Assembly (NCBI GenBank): GCA_021790335.1
Contig: JAJYEE010000009.1
Location: forward strand, 17,876-81,875
Source: Pseudomonadota bacterium
GTDB lineage: Bacteria; Pseudomonadota; Gammaproteobacteria; Acidiferrobacterales; UBA6901
Direction of reading: 5' to 3'
DNA length: 64,000 nt
How positions within the stretch are numbered: the first letter of the stretch is position 1; every line of letters begins with the position of its first letter. The translations under genes were made by a program, and so were the position numbers. The notes under the pieces were generated by a model. That model had not been told where the DNA came from. It searched no databases and saw nothing but the letters and a program-made list of their open reading frames with translations. Of the stretch, positions 48,191 through 58,411 are shown one piece after another.

Positions 48191-49273
48191 ATGGCGATTG
48201 CTCCAATGCAAAAGGTCGACCCCGGACACCTGGCACACGACATCAGGGCGTGGGGGTTGGCGCTCGGTTTCGACCAGGTCGGCTTCGCGGATACCGAACT
48301 CGGCCCCGATGAACTGCATATGCTGAACTGGCTGGCACGGGGCCGGCATGGAGAAATGTCCTATATGGAGCGCCACGGCACGCTGCGCAGCCGACCTGCG
48401 GACCTCGTGCCGGGAACGTTGCGAGTGATATCGGTGCGCATGAACTACCTGCCGCCGGGCGCGGCCGGCATGCCGCAGGTCCTTGCTGATCCCACGCTCG
48501 CCTATGTTGCCCGTTATGCGCTGGGACGGGATTATCACCGGCTGGTGCGCGCCCGCCTTCAGGCGCTGGCGGACCGCATCGAATCGGTTGTCGGCGCCTT
48601 CGGCTATCGTGCCTTTGCCGACAGCGCACCGGTATTGGAAAAAGCGCTGGCACGCAACGCCGGCCTCGGATGGATCGGCAAGCACACGAACCTGATTCAC
48701 CGCGACGCAGGGTCGTGGTTTTTCCTGGGAGAACTTTACACCGACCTGCCTCTGCCTGCCGACAACGCCGCGACCGAACACTGCGGCAGCTGCCGCCGCT
48801 GCATCGATGCCTGCCCGACGGGCGCCATTGTAGCTCCCTATGAAGTCGACGCCCGCCGCTGCATCTCCTACCTCACCATCGAACTGCGCACCGCCATCCC
48901 GGTCGAACTGCGTCCGCTGATTGGAAACCGCATCTATGGCTGCGACGACTGCCAAATCGTCTGCCCGTGGAACCGTCTCGCGACGACAAGCACCATCGCC
49001 GATTTCGCGCCGCGTAACGGGCTGGATTCACCACGGCTAATGGAGCTTTTTTCCTGGAGCGAGGAGGAATTCCGGCGTCGTACCGAGGGCTCTGCCATCC
49101 GCCGCACCGGCTACGAGTGCTGGCTGCGCAATGTCGCGGTCGCGCTCGGCAATGCGCCGGCGGACGTGGCCGTGACCGCGGCACTCGAGGGCCGCGCCGA
49201 CCATCCTTCGGAGCTGGTGCGTGAACACGTACGCTGGGCTCTTGCCCGGCAGCGCTGCGGATCTGCCGCCTGA
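48191..49273 (+). CDS. queG: Epoxyqueuosine reductase
   Basis: CGSCRRCIDACPTGAIVAPYEVDARRCISYLTIE; YGCDDCQIVCPWNR, two 4Fe-4S motifs. Confidence 0.96.
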   Translation: MAIAPMQKVDPGHLAHDIRAWGLALGFDQVGFADTELGPDELHMLNWLARGRHGEMSYMERHGTLRSRPADLVPGTLRVISVRMNYLPPGAAGMPQVLADPTLAYVARYALGRDYHRLVRARLQALADRIESVVGAFGYRAFADSAPVLEKALARNAGLGWIGKHTNLIHRDAGSWFFLGELYTDLPLPADNAATEHCGSCRRCIDACPTGAIVAPYEVDARRCISYLTIELRTAIPVELRPLIGNRIYGCDDCQIVCPWNRLATTSTIADFAPRNGLDSPRLMELFSWSEEEFRRRTEGSAIRRTGYECWLRNVAVALGNAPADVAVTAALEGRADHPSELVREHVRWALARQRCGSAA

Positions 49274-49297
49274 GCGGCTGCCTGCCTGGTCCGGACG

Positions 49298-49846
49298 TCA
49301 GGAGAGGCGCAGGAAATGCTCGCGGTAATAGCGCAGCTCCGCGACCGACTCCATGATGTCGTCCAATGCCTTGTGGCTGTTCTTCTTTTCGAAGCCACTG
49401 TACAAGCCGGGCCTCCAGCGCTTCACTAGTTCCTTCAGTGAGCTCACGTCGAGGTTGCGGTAATGCAACCAGGATTCGAGTTGCGGCATGAAACGCACGA
49501 GGAACCGCCGATCCTGGCATATGCTGTTGCCGCAAAGCGGTGAGCGGTTTTTCGGCACATGCCGCTGAATAAACGCCAGCGTCTGCTTTTCCGCATCCGC
49601 TTCGCTAAGCGTCGAAGCGCGGACACGCTCGACCAGGCCGCTCGCCTGGTGGGTCCGGGTATTCCAATCGTCCATGGCCGCAAGCACGTCCTCGGGCTGG
49701 TGAATGGCCAGCACCGGGCCTTGGGCGATAATCTCCAGCTCACTGTCGGTGATCACCGTTGCGATCTCGATGATGCAGTCCGACTCTGGTCTCAATCCCG
49801 TCATCTCCAGGTCTATCCAGACCAGAGCATTAGGATCCTGGGGCAT
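49298..49846 (-). CDS. orn: Oligoribonuclease
   Basis: [30 protein letters not shown]; 182 aa DEDDh exonuclease. Confidence 0.97.
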   Translation of the reverse strand: MPQDPNALVWIDLEMTGLRPESDCIIEIATVITDSELEIIAQGPVLAIHQPEDVLAAMDDWNTRTHQASGLVERVRASTLSEADAEKQTLAFIQRHVPKNRSPLCGNSICQDRRFLVRFMPQLESWLHYRNLDVSSLKELVKRWRPGLYSGFEKKNSHKALDDIMESVAELRYYREHFLRLS

Positions 49847-49912
49847 GCGTTTTCTCCCGGTTTCGCTTGATGCTAAACTGCGTCAGCACTCCATGATATC
49901 ACTGCCTGACCG

Positions 49913-51157
49913 ATGAACGGCTTTTCCATACTTTTCCTGGGCGCACTCGCCGCCATGCTCCTGGTCCAGATCTGGCTCGGCTGGCGCCACATGCGCCACG
50001 TACAATCGCATCGCGAGCATGTCCCGCCGGCATTCAGAGACCGCATCCCGCTTGCCGACCACAGGAAGGCAGCCGACTATACGGTTGCCAGCACCCGGCT
50101 CGGCATGATCGACGATGTCGCCGGCGCTCTGCTGCTGGTCCTGTGGACCCTCGGCGGTGGACTGGAGCTCCTGGACCGGATGTGGCGCGGCCTCGGACTC
50201 GGATCGATCGTTACCGGCAGCGTGTTCATCCTGAGTCTTATCCTGGTCACGAGCGCACTGAACCTGCCATTTTCCATTTATCAGACCTTTGTCATCGAAC
50301 AGCGCTTCGGCTTCAACAAGACCACCGTCCGCCTGTTCATCGCTGACTTGCTCAAGCAGGCGCTACTGCTTGTTGTCATCGGAGCGCCGCTCATCCTAGC
50401 GGTACTGTGGCTGATGCAGGCAATGGGACGGCTGTGGTGGCTTTATGTCTGGGCGCTTTGGAGCGGATTCACCCTGGTCATGGTATGGGCCTACCCGGTG
50501 CTCATCGCGCCGCTGTTCAACAAGTTTTCGCCGCTGAAGGATGCGGGCGTGAAAGATCGCATTCAGTCACTGCTCGAGCGCACTGGCTTCCGCAGCCGTG
50601 GAATCTTCGTCATGGACGGGTCGCGCCGGTCGGCTCACGGCAACGCCTATTTCACCGGTTTCGGGAAAAACAAGCGCATCGTGTTCTTCGACACTCTGCT
50701 CGAGACACTGGCCGGGGCCGAAATCGAGGCGGTGCTGGCGCACGAACTCGGCCATTTCCGCCGCCATCACGTTCTCAAGCGCCTGCTCATGACCTTCGGT
50801 CTGGCCCTCGCCGGTCTGTATCTCCTTGCGTGGCTGATGCACCAGGCGTGGTTCTATCAGGGACTCGGTATGCCCCATCCCTCTACCTATGCGGCGCTGG
50901 CGCTGTTCCTCATGGCCGGTCCGGTATTCGCGTTCTTCCTGCAGCCGCTGCACTCATGGAGTTCGCGGCGCCATGAGTTCGAGGCCGACACCTATGCCGC
51001 CGAACAGGCCGACGTGCGCGCGATGATCACCGCCCTCGTCAAACTCTACCGGGAAAACGCCAGCACGCTCACCCCAGACCCGGTCTACTCGGCATTTTAC
51101 GATTCACACCCGCCGGCACCGGTACGCATCGCACATCTGGAGGCGCTGGCATCCTGA
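49913..51157 (+). CDS. M48-family (Ste24-like) metalloendopeptidase
   Basis: VLAHELGHFRRHH HExxH motif; SRRHEFEADTYAAEQ. Confidence 0.93.
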   Translation: MNGFSILFLGALAAMLLVQIWLGWRHMRHVQSHREHVPPAFRDRIPLADHRKAADYTVASTRLGMIDDVAGALLLVLWTLGGGLELLDRMWRGLGLGSIVTGSVFILSLILVTSALNLPFSIYQTFVIEQRFGFNKTTVRLFIADLLKQALLLVVIGAPLILAVLWLMQAMGRLWWLYVWALWSGFTLVMVWAYPVLIAPLFNKFSPLKDAGVKDRIQSLLERTGFRSRGIFVMDGSRRSAHGNAYFTGFGKNKRIVFFDTLLETLAGAEIEAVLAHELGHFRRHHVLKRLLMTFGLALAGLYLLAWLMHQAWFYQGLGMPHPSTYAALALFLMAGPVFAFFLQPLHSWSSRRHEFEADTYAAEQADVRAMITALVKLYRENASTLTPDPVYSAFYDSHPPAPVRIAHLEALAS

Positions 51158-51193
51158 AGTCCATCCAGGCTCATGCCAATGGAGTGCCAAACC

Positions 51194-51502
51194 ATGCTCA
51201 AATCGATCGCCGTCCTTCTGCTTTTAGCTGCCGGGTCAGCGCTGGCCCAGGCCACCACGACACTGCCGGGCAACTCCGCGCTCGGCGAGAAGCTCTATCA
51301 GGGTCGCTGCGCGGCATGTCATGCCTCCCAATTCGGAGGCGACGGGTCGGTGATCTTCATGCGCAAAGGTCGCCACGTCCACAGCATCAAAGGCCTGTAC
51401 CGCCAGGTTGGAAGCTGCAATACCCAACTCACCAAAATGCTCAGCGGCAGCCAGCAACAGGACATCGTGAAATACCTGGACGACAGGTACTACAAATTCT
51501 AG
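51194..51502 (+). CDS. Small secreted c-type cytochrome
   Basis: Signal peptide MLKSIAVLLLLAAGSALAQA and CAACH heme motif. Confidence 0.85.
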   Translation: MLKSIAVLLLLAAGSALAQATTTLPGNSALGEKLYQGRCAACHASQFGGDGSVIFMRKGRHVHSIKGLYRQVGSCNTQLTKMLSGSQQQDIVKYLDDRYYKF

Positions 51503-51512
51503 CATCGGCATC

Positions 51513-51854
51513 ATGACCATCACGGATCTCGGCCTGAAACACTGCCAGGCGTGTGCGCCGGGTACTTTGCCTCTGAGTCGCGAACAGGCGCAATCACTGC
51601 TCGCAAATACGCCCGGCTGGTCGCTCAATGATGCTGCGACCTCGATCGAACGCAGCTACCGGTTCGGAAACTTCTACGAGACCATGGCATTCGTGAATGC
51701 GCTAGCCTGGGTGGCGCACCGCGAGGACCATCATCCGGACATCGAGGTCGGCTACAACCGCTGCCACGTGCGCTACAGCACTCACTCTGTAAATGGCCTT
51801 TCGGAGAATGACTTCATCTGCGCCGCCAAGATCAACCGTCTGCAGGACAAATGA
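51513..51854 (+). CDS. 4a-hydroxytetrahydrobiopterin (pterin-4a-carbinolamine) dehydratase
   Basis: FGNFYETMAFVNALAWVAHREDHHPDIEVGYNRCHVRYSTHSVNGLSENDFICAAKI. Confidence 0.95.
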   Translation: MTITDLGLKHCQACAPGTLPLSREQAQSLLANTPGWSLNDAATSIERSYRFGNFYETMAFVNALAWVAHREDHHPDIEVGYNRCHVRYSTHSVNGLSENDFICAAKINRLQDK

Positions 51855-51944
51855 GCCGAGGCCGGACTGCGGCTGACCTCATCGGTTCATCGAAGTAACC
51901 GGCTGCGCCAGAGCCTGCGGTTCGGAGCGGATCGCACTGCCAGC

Positions 51945-52154
51945 TCAGCGCTCGAGTAAACTGTCGATCACCGTCTGGACGTCCAGCATGCGGATCGCGT
52001 CCAACGCGTTCTCCAGGGCACCTTCGTGACACAGGCCGCTCATGCCGGCATCCTCGTAACCCGAAAGCGCCGCCTGGATGCATGCCGCTTTCACAGCCTC
52101 CGCGAGACGGCGCTTCTCGCCGTCGCTGGTTCCTTCTCCACGTTCCCCAGTCAT
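51945..52154 (-). CDS. Small conserved-looking hypothetical protein (69 aa)
   Basis: Compact ORF MTGERGEGTSDGEKRRLAEAVKAACIQAALSGYEDAGMSGLCHEGALENALDAIRMLDVQTVIDSLLER between PCD and the ABC exporter; coding-like composition. Confidence 0.6.
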   Translation of the reverse strand: MTGERGEGTSDGEKRRLAEAVKAACIQAALSGYEDAGMSGLCHEGALENALDAIRMLDVQTVIDSLLER

Positions 52155-52160
52155 CGGTCT

Positions 52161-54005
52161 TCACTCCTGCTGTACAATCGCCTCGCCGCTGTCCGCTGAC
52201 TCCACGGCGTTGCCGAACTGAAGTGCCGCCAGGCGCGCATACAGCCCGCCCTGCGCAATCAGATGCTCATGCCGTCCGCTGGCAACGATCTGGCCTTCCA
52301 GCATCACTGCAATGCGATCCGCCTTCAGCACAGTAGCCAGACGATGCGCGATGATGATCGTCGTGCGTCCGACCATGATCCGCTCCAGAGCCTGCTGCAC
52401 CATCCGCTCGCTTTCGGCGTCGAGTGCGCTCGTGGCTTCGTCCAGAAGCAGCACCGCCGGATCGCGAAGGATGGCGCGGGCGATTGCAATACGCTGGCGC
52501 TGCCCCCCGGACAGGCGCACGCCGCGCTCGCCGAGGTCGCTGTCGAAACCCCGCGGCAGGCGGTCCAGGAACTCCGTAGCGTACGCTGCATCAGCGGCTG
52601 AGCGCACTTCTTCATCGCTCGCACCGGGGCGTCCATAGCGGATGTTCTCCCAGGCGTCGGCCGCAAATATCACCGGATCCTGTGGCACCAACCCGATGCG
52701 GCCGCGCAATTCCACGGGTTGCGCCTCGCGGAGGTCGACCCCGTCGAGACGCACGTGCCCGGCCTGCGGATCGTAAAAACGCAGCAACAGCTGGAATACG
52801 GTCGTCTTCCCGGCCCCGGACGGTCCGACGAGCGCCAGACGCTCGCCCGGGCGCACATGCAGGCTGAACGCATCGAGCGCGGCCGCTTCCGGGCGCGTTG
52901 GATAGTGAAACATGACCTGTTCGAAGTCGATCTCGCCGCGCGGCGGTTGCGGCAGTGCGCGCGGCGCCACCGGCGCGACGATATCGGGCCGCGTCGCGAG
53001 CAGTTCCAGCAGGCGCTCGGCGGCACCAGCCGCACGTTGCAGATCGCCGACAACTTCGCTGATCGCGCCGACTGAACCCGCCACCAGCACCGAGTAGAAC
53101 ACGAATGCCGACAGATCTCCGGCGCTGAGACGCCCGGCAATCACATCCTCGCCGCCGCTCCAGAGAATGACACCGACGGCGGTGAACACCAGCAGTATGA
53201 CGAATGCGGTAAGCAGGGCACGCTGCCCGATGCGGCGGGTAGCGGTAGCGAACGCCGCCTCGACACGCTCGCGAAACCGGCTGCGGTCTATGTCCTCATG
53301 GCAGAAAGCCTGTACCGTGCGTATGCCATGAAGGGTTTCCTCTCCGAACGCGCCGACATCAGCGATCCTGTCCTGGCTGGCACGCGACAGCCGGCGCACG
53401 CGCCGGCCGAAAAAAATGATTGGAACGACGACCACCGGCACGCCGACCATGACCAGCGCGGTAAGCTTGGGACTGGTCACCGCGAGCATGGCCATTCCGC
53501 CCACAAACAGCAGCAGGTTGCGTAGCGCCAGGGATGCGGATGAGCCAACGACCGTCTCGAGCAGCGTGGTATCCGCGGTCAGGCGGGAAAGAATCTCGCC
53601 GGTACGCGTGACCTCGAAGAAGCCCGGGCTGAGATCGAGCACGTGGCTGAAAACCGCCTGGCGGATATCGGCACTGACACGCTCCCCAATCCATGAGACA
53701 AGATAGAAGCGCGCACCAGTAGCGATTGCCATCACGACCACCACCGCAAGCAGCGCGACGAGCATCCGATCGAGCACGGCCGGATTGCCGCCGGCGAACC
53801 CGCGGTCCACCAGCAGCCGCAGCCCCTGGCCCACAGTCAGCACGGTGCCGGCGGCAATGACCAGGGCGATAGAAGCCAGGATCACGCGCGCACGGTAAGG
53901 CCGCAGGAATCCCAGGATCGGCGCCAGCCGCCGCACAGCGGCAGGCGGCCGGGATCCCGCGGAGACTGCGGCAGCGGCGGGCGGTGAGCGGGAATCGGGC
54001 GGCAT
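52161..54005 (-). CDS. ABC transporter, fused permease/ATP-binding (MsbA-like)
   Basis: 614 aa; LALVGPSGAGKTTVFQLLLRFYDP Walker A; GERGVRLSGGQRQRIAIARAILRDPAVLLLDEATSALD. Confidence 0.93.
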   Translation of the reverse strand: MPPDSRSPPAAAAVSAGSRPPAAVRRLAPILGFLRPYRARVILASIALVIAAGTVLTVGQGLRLLVDRGFAGGNPAVLDRMLVALLAVVVVMAIATGARFYLVSWIGERVSADIRQAVFSHVLDLSPGFFEVTRTGEILSRLTADTTLLETVVGSSASLALRNLLLFVGGMAMLAVTSPKLTALVMVGVPVVVVPIIFFGRRVRRLSRASQDRIADVGAFGEETLHGIRTVQAFCHEDIDRSRFRERVEAAFATATRRIGQRALLTAFVILLVFTAVGVILWSGGEDVIAGRLSAGDLSAFVFYSVLVAGSVGAISEVVGDLQRAAGAAERLLELLATRPDIVAPVAPRALPQPPRGEIDFEQVMFHYPTRPEAAALDAFSLHVRPGERLALVGPSGAGKTTVFQLLLRFYDPQAGHVRLDGVDLREAQPVELRGRIGLVPQDPVIFAADAWENIRYGRPGASDEEVRSAADAAYATEFLDRLPRGFDSDLGERGVRLSGGQRQRIAIARAILRDPAVLLLDEATSALDAESERMVQQALERIMVGRTTIIIAHRLATVLKADRIAVMLEGQIVASGRHEHLIAQGGLYARLAALQFGNAVESADSGEAIVQQE

Positions 54006-54164
54006 AGATAGATTGGGCAGAAAGAGGTATGAGCTGGTCCGGATCGGGAATGGACGGATGAGCGCCGCGCGAAATGCGGCCGCGATGGTGATCCACAGCG
54101 CACCGCACCATTATCTTAACCTGCCGGCCTTGGCATGCCTATCCGGCTGCGCGGTAGCGACCTG

Positions 54165-54761
54165 TCAGGCTTCGCGCCGGCCGCTGAACGCCCGTGCCAG
54201 AGTGCCGCGATCGGTGTATTCGAGTTCACCGCCGAGCGGCACGCCATGTGCAATCCGGCTGACGAAAATCTTGCGCTCGCGGGCGAGCTCTCCGACATAG
54301 TGTGCCGTCGCCTCCCCCTCCACGGTGAGGTTGGTCGCCAGAATGACCTCTTTGATGCCGCCGGCGTCGAGCAGCGCCTCCAGTCTCGGGATACCCAGTT
54401 CATCCGGGCCGATTCCATCGAGTGGCGAAAGATGACCCATGAGCACGAAATACCGGCCATTGTAGACACCGGATTGCTCCAGGGACATGAGGTCGGCTGG
54501 CGATTCGACTATGCACAGCAGGCTTGCGTCGCGGCGCACAGAAGAACACAGCGCGCAGACTTCCTGCTCGCTCAGGTTGCCGCAGCGCTGACATCGCCGG
54601 ACCCGCTCGAGCGCGTTGCCCAGAGCCTGCATGATCAGCTGGGCGCCGTCGCGGTCACGCTCCAGGAGATGAAACGCCATGCGCTGCGCAGTCTTGGGTC
54701 CCACGCCGGGTAGCCGACGCAGGGCCTGCTTGAGGCCCTCGATTGCAGGGGAGTCGGACAT
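54165..54761 (-). CDS. recR: Recombination protein RecR
   Basis: [36 protein letters not shown]; Toprim [21 protein letters not shown]. Confidence 0.97.
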   Translation of the reverse strand: MSDSPAIEGLKQALRRLPGVGPKTAQRMAFHLLERDRDGAQLIMQALGNALERVRRCQRCGNLSEQEVCALCSSVRRDASLLCIVESPADLMSLEQSGVYNGRYFVLMGHLSPLDGIGPDELGIPRLEALLDAGGIKEVILATNLTVEGEATAHYVGELARERKIFVSRIAHGVPLGGELEYTDRGTLARAFSGRREA

Positions 54762-54768
54762 TCCGTTG

Positions 54769-55089
54769 TCAGAACGGGAAATTCAGGCCGGGAATGTTCA
54801 GGCCGGCGGTCAGGCCAGCCATCTTCTCCTGACTTGCCTGCTCGGCCTTGCGCACGGCGTCATTCATTGCTGCCGCCACCAGATCCTCAAGGACCTCTTT
54901 GTCGTCCTGCATCAGCGACAGGTCGATATGCACGCGTCGCACGTCGTGCCGACAGGTCATGGTGACCGTCACCATTCCGCCGCCGGCATTGCCGGTGACC
55001 TCGATCTGCGCGAGCTGCTCCTGCGCCTTGCGCAGATTCTCCTGCATGACCTGGGCCTGCTTCATGATATTGCCCAATCCGCCTTTCAT
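54769..55089 (-). CDS. YbaB/EbfC family nucleoid-associated protein
   Basis: [46 protein letters not shown]. Confidence 0.96.
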   Translation of the reverse strand: MKGGLGNIMKQAQVMQENLRKAQEQLAQIEVTGNAGGGMVTVTMTCRHDVRRVHIDLSLMQDDKEVLEDLVAAAMNDAVRKAEQASQEKMAGLTAGLNIPGLNFPF

Positions 55090-55120
55090 TTGCGTCTACC
55101 CCCGTCAAATTCCAGAAACT

Positions 55121-56731
55121 TCACAATTTTGGACGAATCGAGCCTGGACTGACATGCGCATTGAACGTCTCCTCCAATGCTCGAACGTTCGGGTCGTCCT
55201 CGATGGCGCGCGTTGCAGCCTGCTGGCGCTCGTCGCACGCCCGGCTGCGGGCCTGCGCCGGTGTTTCGGATGCCGGCACGCCCACCTGCACGCGCAGTGT
55301 GACCGCGCGCCCGAGGTGCTCCTCCAGAGCCTTGCGCAACGCCGCTTCCCGATCCTTATTGAGCAAATGCCCCATGCTCTGGTCCAGAGTCAGACTGAAT
55401 GTGTCGGCGCTGCACGAGTCGAGCGTCGTATGGCTGGCCAGCTCACGCATCAGTCCCGCGAGCCGCAGCTGCGCGACCGTATCCGGCCAGTCACCACCCG
55501 CCACCGGTACGGGGCGGGTGGTGACCTGCGGCGCGGCTGCGGCTTCAGACGCGACAGCCGCCTCCGACGCCGGACGCACGTCGCCACGCGCCTCGCGCAG
55601 CGGTGCATTCTCCCGCACCACGCCCTGTTCGGTGGCAGCGGCCGCGGAGACTGGCCGGAAAGCCAGCATTCTGAGCAACGCCATCTCTAGCCCGCTGCGT
55701 GGATCGGGCGCGAGTGCCAGATCACGTCGACCGAGAAGTCCGATCTGGTAGTACAGCTGCACGTCCTCGGGGGTCATCGAGCGGGCGTGGGCAAACAGGC
55801 GACCGGTGTCCGCTGCGCCGGCCTCCAGCACATCCGGCGCGATCTGCGCCAGCGCAATGCGATGCAGCTGGAGCAGCAACTCCTGCAACAGACCGTCGCA
55901 GTCGATGCTGTGTTCTGATGCATCGGCAACCGCGCTCAGTACACCGCGCGCGTCACCCGCACTGAGTGCGACGAGCAACCGCTCAATCGCGGCGCTATCG
56001 ATCGTGCCGAGCATGTCCCGCACTTCACGCTCGGCAACTTTGCCGCCGCAGTACGCGATGGCCTGGTCTACCAGGCTGAGTGCGTCACGCATGCTTCCGT
56101 CCGCGGCATATGCCAGCAGCACGAGAGCCGGCGCCTCGAACTCAATACCTTCGGCCGCGAGTATCCGCTCGAGCTGCGCTTCGATCTGCGCCGGCTGCAG
56201 GCGTTTGAGGTTGAACTGCAGGCAGCGCGATAGCACGGTGACCGGAAGCTTCTGCGGATCTGTCGTCGCGAGCAGGAATTTGACGTGCGGCGGCGGTTCC
56301 TCAAGGGTCTTGAGCAGGGCATTGAAGCTGTGGGTCGACAGCATGTGCACCTCGTCAATTAGGTACACCTTGAAGCGCCCGCGCGTCGGGGCATATTGGA
56401 CGTTTTCCAGCAGCTCGCGCGTATCGTCGACCTTGGTGCGCGATGCAGCATCGACTTCGATGAGATCGACAAATCGCCCTTCATCCACCTCCGTACACGC
56501 CTGACATTTACCGCAGGGCCGGGAGCTGACACCGGTTTCGCAGTTCAGGGATTTAGCCAGAATGCGTGCGATCGTGGTCTTGCCGACGCCGCGCGTGCCG
56601 GTGAAGAGAAACGCATGATGCAGACGGTCGTGGTCCAAGCCGTTGACGAGCGCACGCACCACGTGCTCCTGGCCGACCAGATCCGCAAATTGGCGGGGAC
56701 GCCACTTGCGTGCCAGAACCTGGTAACTCAT
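55121..56731 (-). CDS. dnaX: DNA polymerase III subunit gamma/tau
   Basis: MSYQVLARKWRPRQFADLVGQEHVVRALVNGL; FTGTRGVGKTTIARILAKSLNC. Confidence 0.97.
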   Translation of the reverse strand: MSYQVLARKWRPRQFADLVGQEHVVRALVNGLDHDRLHHAFLFTGTRGVGKTTIARILAKSLNCETGVSSRPCGKCQACTEVDEGRFVDLIEVDAASRTKVDDTRELLENVQYAPTRGRFKVYLIDEVHMLSTHSFNALLKTLEEPPPHVKFLLATTDPQKLPVTVLSRCLQFNLKRLQPAQIEAQLERILAAEGIEFEAPALVLLAYAADGSMRDALSLVDQAIAYCGGKVAEREVRDMLGTIDSAAIERLLVALSAGDARGVLSAVADASEHSIDCDGLLQELLLQLHRIALAQIAPDVLEAGAADTGRLFAHARSMTPEDVQLYYQIGLLGRRDLALAPDPRSGLEMALLRMLAFRPVSAAAATEQGVVRENAPLREARGDVRPASEAAVASEAAAAPQVTTRPVPVAGGDWPDTVAQLRLAGLMRELASHTTLDSCSADTFSLTLDQSMGHLLNKDREAALRKALEEHLGRAVTLRVQVGVPASETPAQARSRACDERQQAATRAIEDDPNVRALEETFNAHVSPGSIRPKL

Positions 56732-56777
56732 ACCGGAACGTTCCTGACCATTCGAACCTGCCTGAACCACAAATAGG

Positions 56778-56890
56778 GTGGCGGCTCTGGCCGGCCGCAC
56801 TCCGCACCCGAACGGGCTGCTGCGGCTGCTTCCTTCCGGACCTGACCGGGTTCACAACCCTTCGTCACGGAGGGACCGACCATCACCGCC
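56778..56890 (-). ncRNA. ffs: Signal recognition particle RNA, 4.5S type
   Basis: Minus strand carries GGTCAGGTCCGGAAGGAAGCAGCC (SRP domain IV); ends GGCGGT/GCCGCC can pair. Confidence 0.92.
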
Positions 56891-57238
56891 ATAATCGCTG
56901 GTACCTAAATAGAATTGAACCGGCATGCACCGGCGCATTCCGGCTGCAACGGCAACCCCAGAGTTTACCTGTCCCGGATTCCTGGGTAAACGCAAATGCC
57001 GCTGTCCGGACCGGCCGCAGCCCGCAATTCCGCGCCGCGCCTCGTTTCGCGAGCAGATCGGGTGGCTGCGCAAACCCGGTGCCCGGACCCGCTTCGCCGA
57101 AATACCAGATGGTGCAGCAGGCGGCGCCCTGTGCAACCCTGCGGCCGTGCCGGTGCGCAGCAGGTCCTCTCGTGCCGATTCCGCACATGGACCGGTGTCA
57201 CCATGCATTTCGGGGGCGGATGCCGGCCCGGAGGTTCG

Positions 57239-57258
57239 AACCCGCCTGCAGGCGGGTT
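57239..57258. repeat. 20-bp perfect palindrome AACCCGCCTGCAGGCGGGTT
   Basis: Direct reading; each half is the exact reverse complement of the other. Confidence 0.9.
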
Positions 57259-57613
57259 GCCAGGCACGGAGCCGTTGATTAGAATAACGGGGACAAGCTG
57301 ACACTTCCCGGTTCGCCCCAGAACATCATACCGATGCCAGGTTGGGCAAACCGAAACACGTACCCAAGACGTGCCGTAGACATTCAAGGCATAGCGACGA
57401 ACCGCCGGCCACGCTGATGGTATCAGCCACGCAGGCGTGCTGAATTCGAGCCGGATCAATACCGCGGGATCCCATCCCGCACTCGACCGAACGCGGAACA
57501 AGCAGCTGCGGGGCGCAATAACTTCGCCAATCCCACGGCAAGCATGCTGTCACTGCACCACGGACGACGCCGTTCATACCACACCGAAAATCTGACGGAG
57601 GCACGCAGACACG

Positions 57614-58411
57614 ATGGCACGGACCCTTCCACAGCACGACGGATTTGACGGATTTTTCCAGACGCTGCGCGCGGCTAGCGAGTCGGCGCTGCTGCTCGAC
57701 TATGACGGAACGCTCGCACCGTTTCAGGTTGACCCGCGTACGGCGCTACCCTATCCGGGGGTGTGCGAGCTGCTCGATCGCATCATCGACCAGGGGCGCA
57801 CGCGCGTCGTGCTGGTGACCGGCCGCTGGATCAAGGACCTCCTGCCGCTGCTCAGACTCGGACGCATACCGGAGATCTGGGGATCGCATGGCTGGGAACA
57901 GCTGCAGCCTGACGGTGAATACCAGACGGCGTCCATCGGTGAAGCGGCATTGCGCTCTTTGGTCAATGCCGACGGCTGGACCGGGCAGGTCGAAGCGGCC
58001 GGTGGGCGTTGCGAGCACAAACCGGCCGGTCTGGCAATCCACTGGCGCGGGCTGGCGGCCGATCAGATCGCCGCCATCCGTGCCGTGGTCCTCGAGCAAT
58101 GGCGCTGCCTGCACCTGGACGAACATCTGCACTGGCACGACTTCGACGGTGGCGTCGAGCTGCGCGCACCCGGACGCACCAAGGCATACGCGCTGCAGAT
58201 GGTGCTCGCCGAAATGAATCCGCAGACAGCCATCGCCTATCTCGGTGATGACGAAACCGACGAGGATGCCTTCCGTGCCTTGCAGGGGCGCGGCATGGGC
58301 GTACTGGTGCGTTCACAGTCCCGTCCCAGCAACGCCCGTCACTGGCTGCAGCCGCCGCATGCACTGCTGGGGTTTCTGCAGCAATGGCATCAGGCGCGCG
58401 AAGCGGAATAG
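57614..58411 (+). CDS. otsB: Trehalose-phosphatase
   Basis: ALLLDYDGTLAPFQ; VVLVTGRWIKDL; YLGDDETDEDAFRAL HAD motifs. Confidence 0.94.
   Translation: MARTLPQHDGFDGFFQTLRAASESALLLDYDGTLAPFQVDPRTALPYPGVCELLDRIIDQGRTRVVLVTGRWIKDLLPLLRLGRIPEIWGSHGWEQLQPDGEYQTASIGEAALRSLVNADGWTGQVEAAGGRCEHKPAGLAIHWRGLAADQIAAIRAVVLEQWRCLHLDEHLHWHDFDGGVELRAPGRTKAYALQMVLAEMNPQTAIAYLGDDETDEDAFRALQGRGMGVLVRSQSRPSNARHWLQPPHALLGFLQQWHQAREAE

Noticed and set aside
55121-56731. Programmed frameshift in dnaX
   Set aside because: No A-AAA-AAG-type slippery run was seen in the coding strand
57225-57260. tRNA T-arm-like GGTTCGAACC
   Set aside because: No acceptor, D or anticodon arms could be assembled on either strand; the motif is self-complementary and occurs by chance
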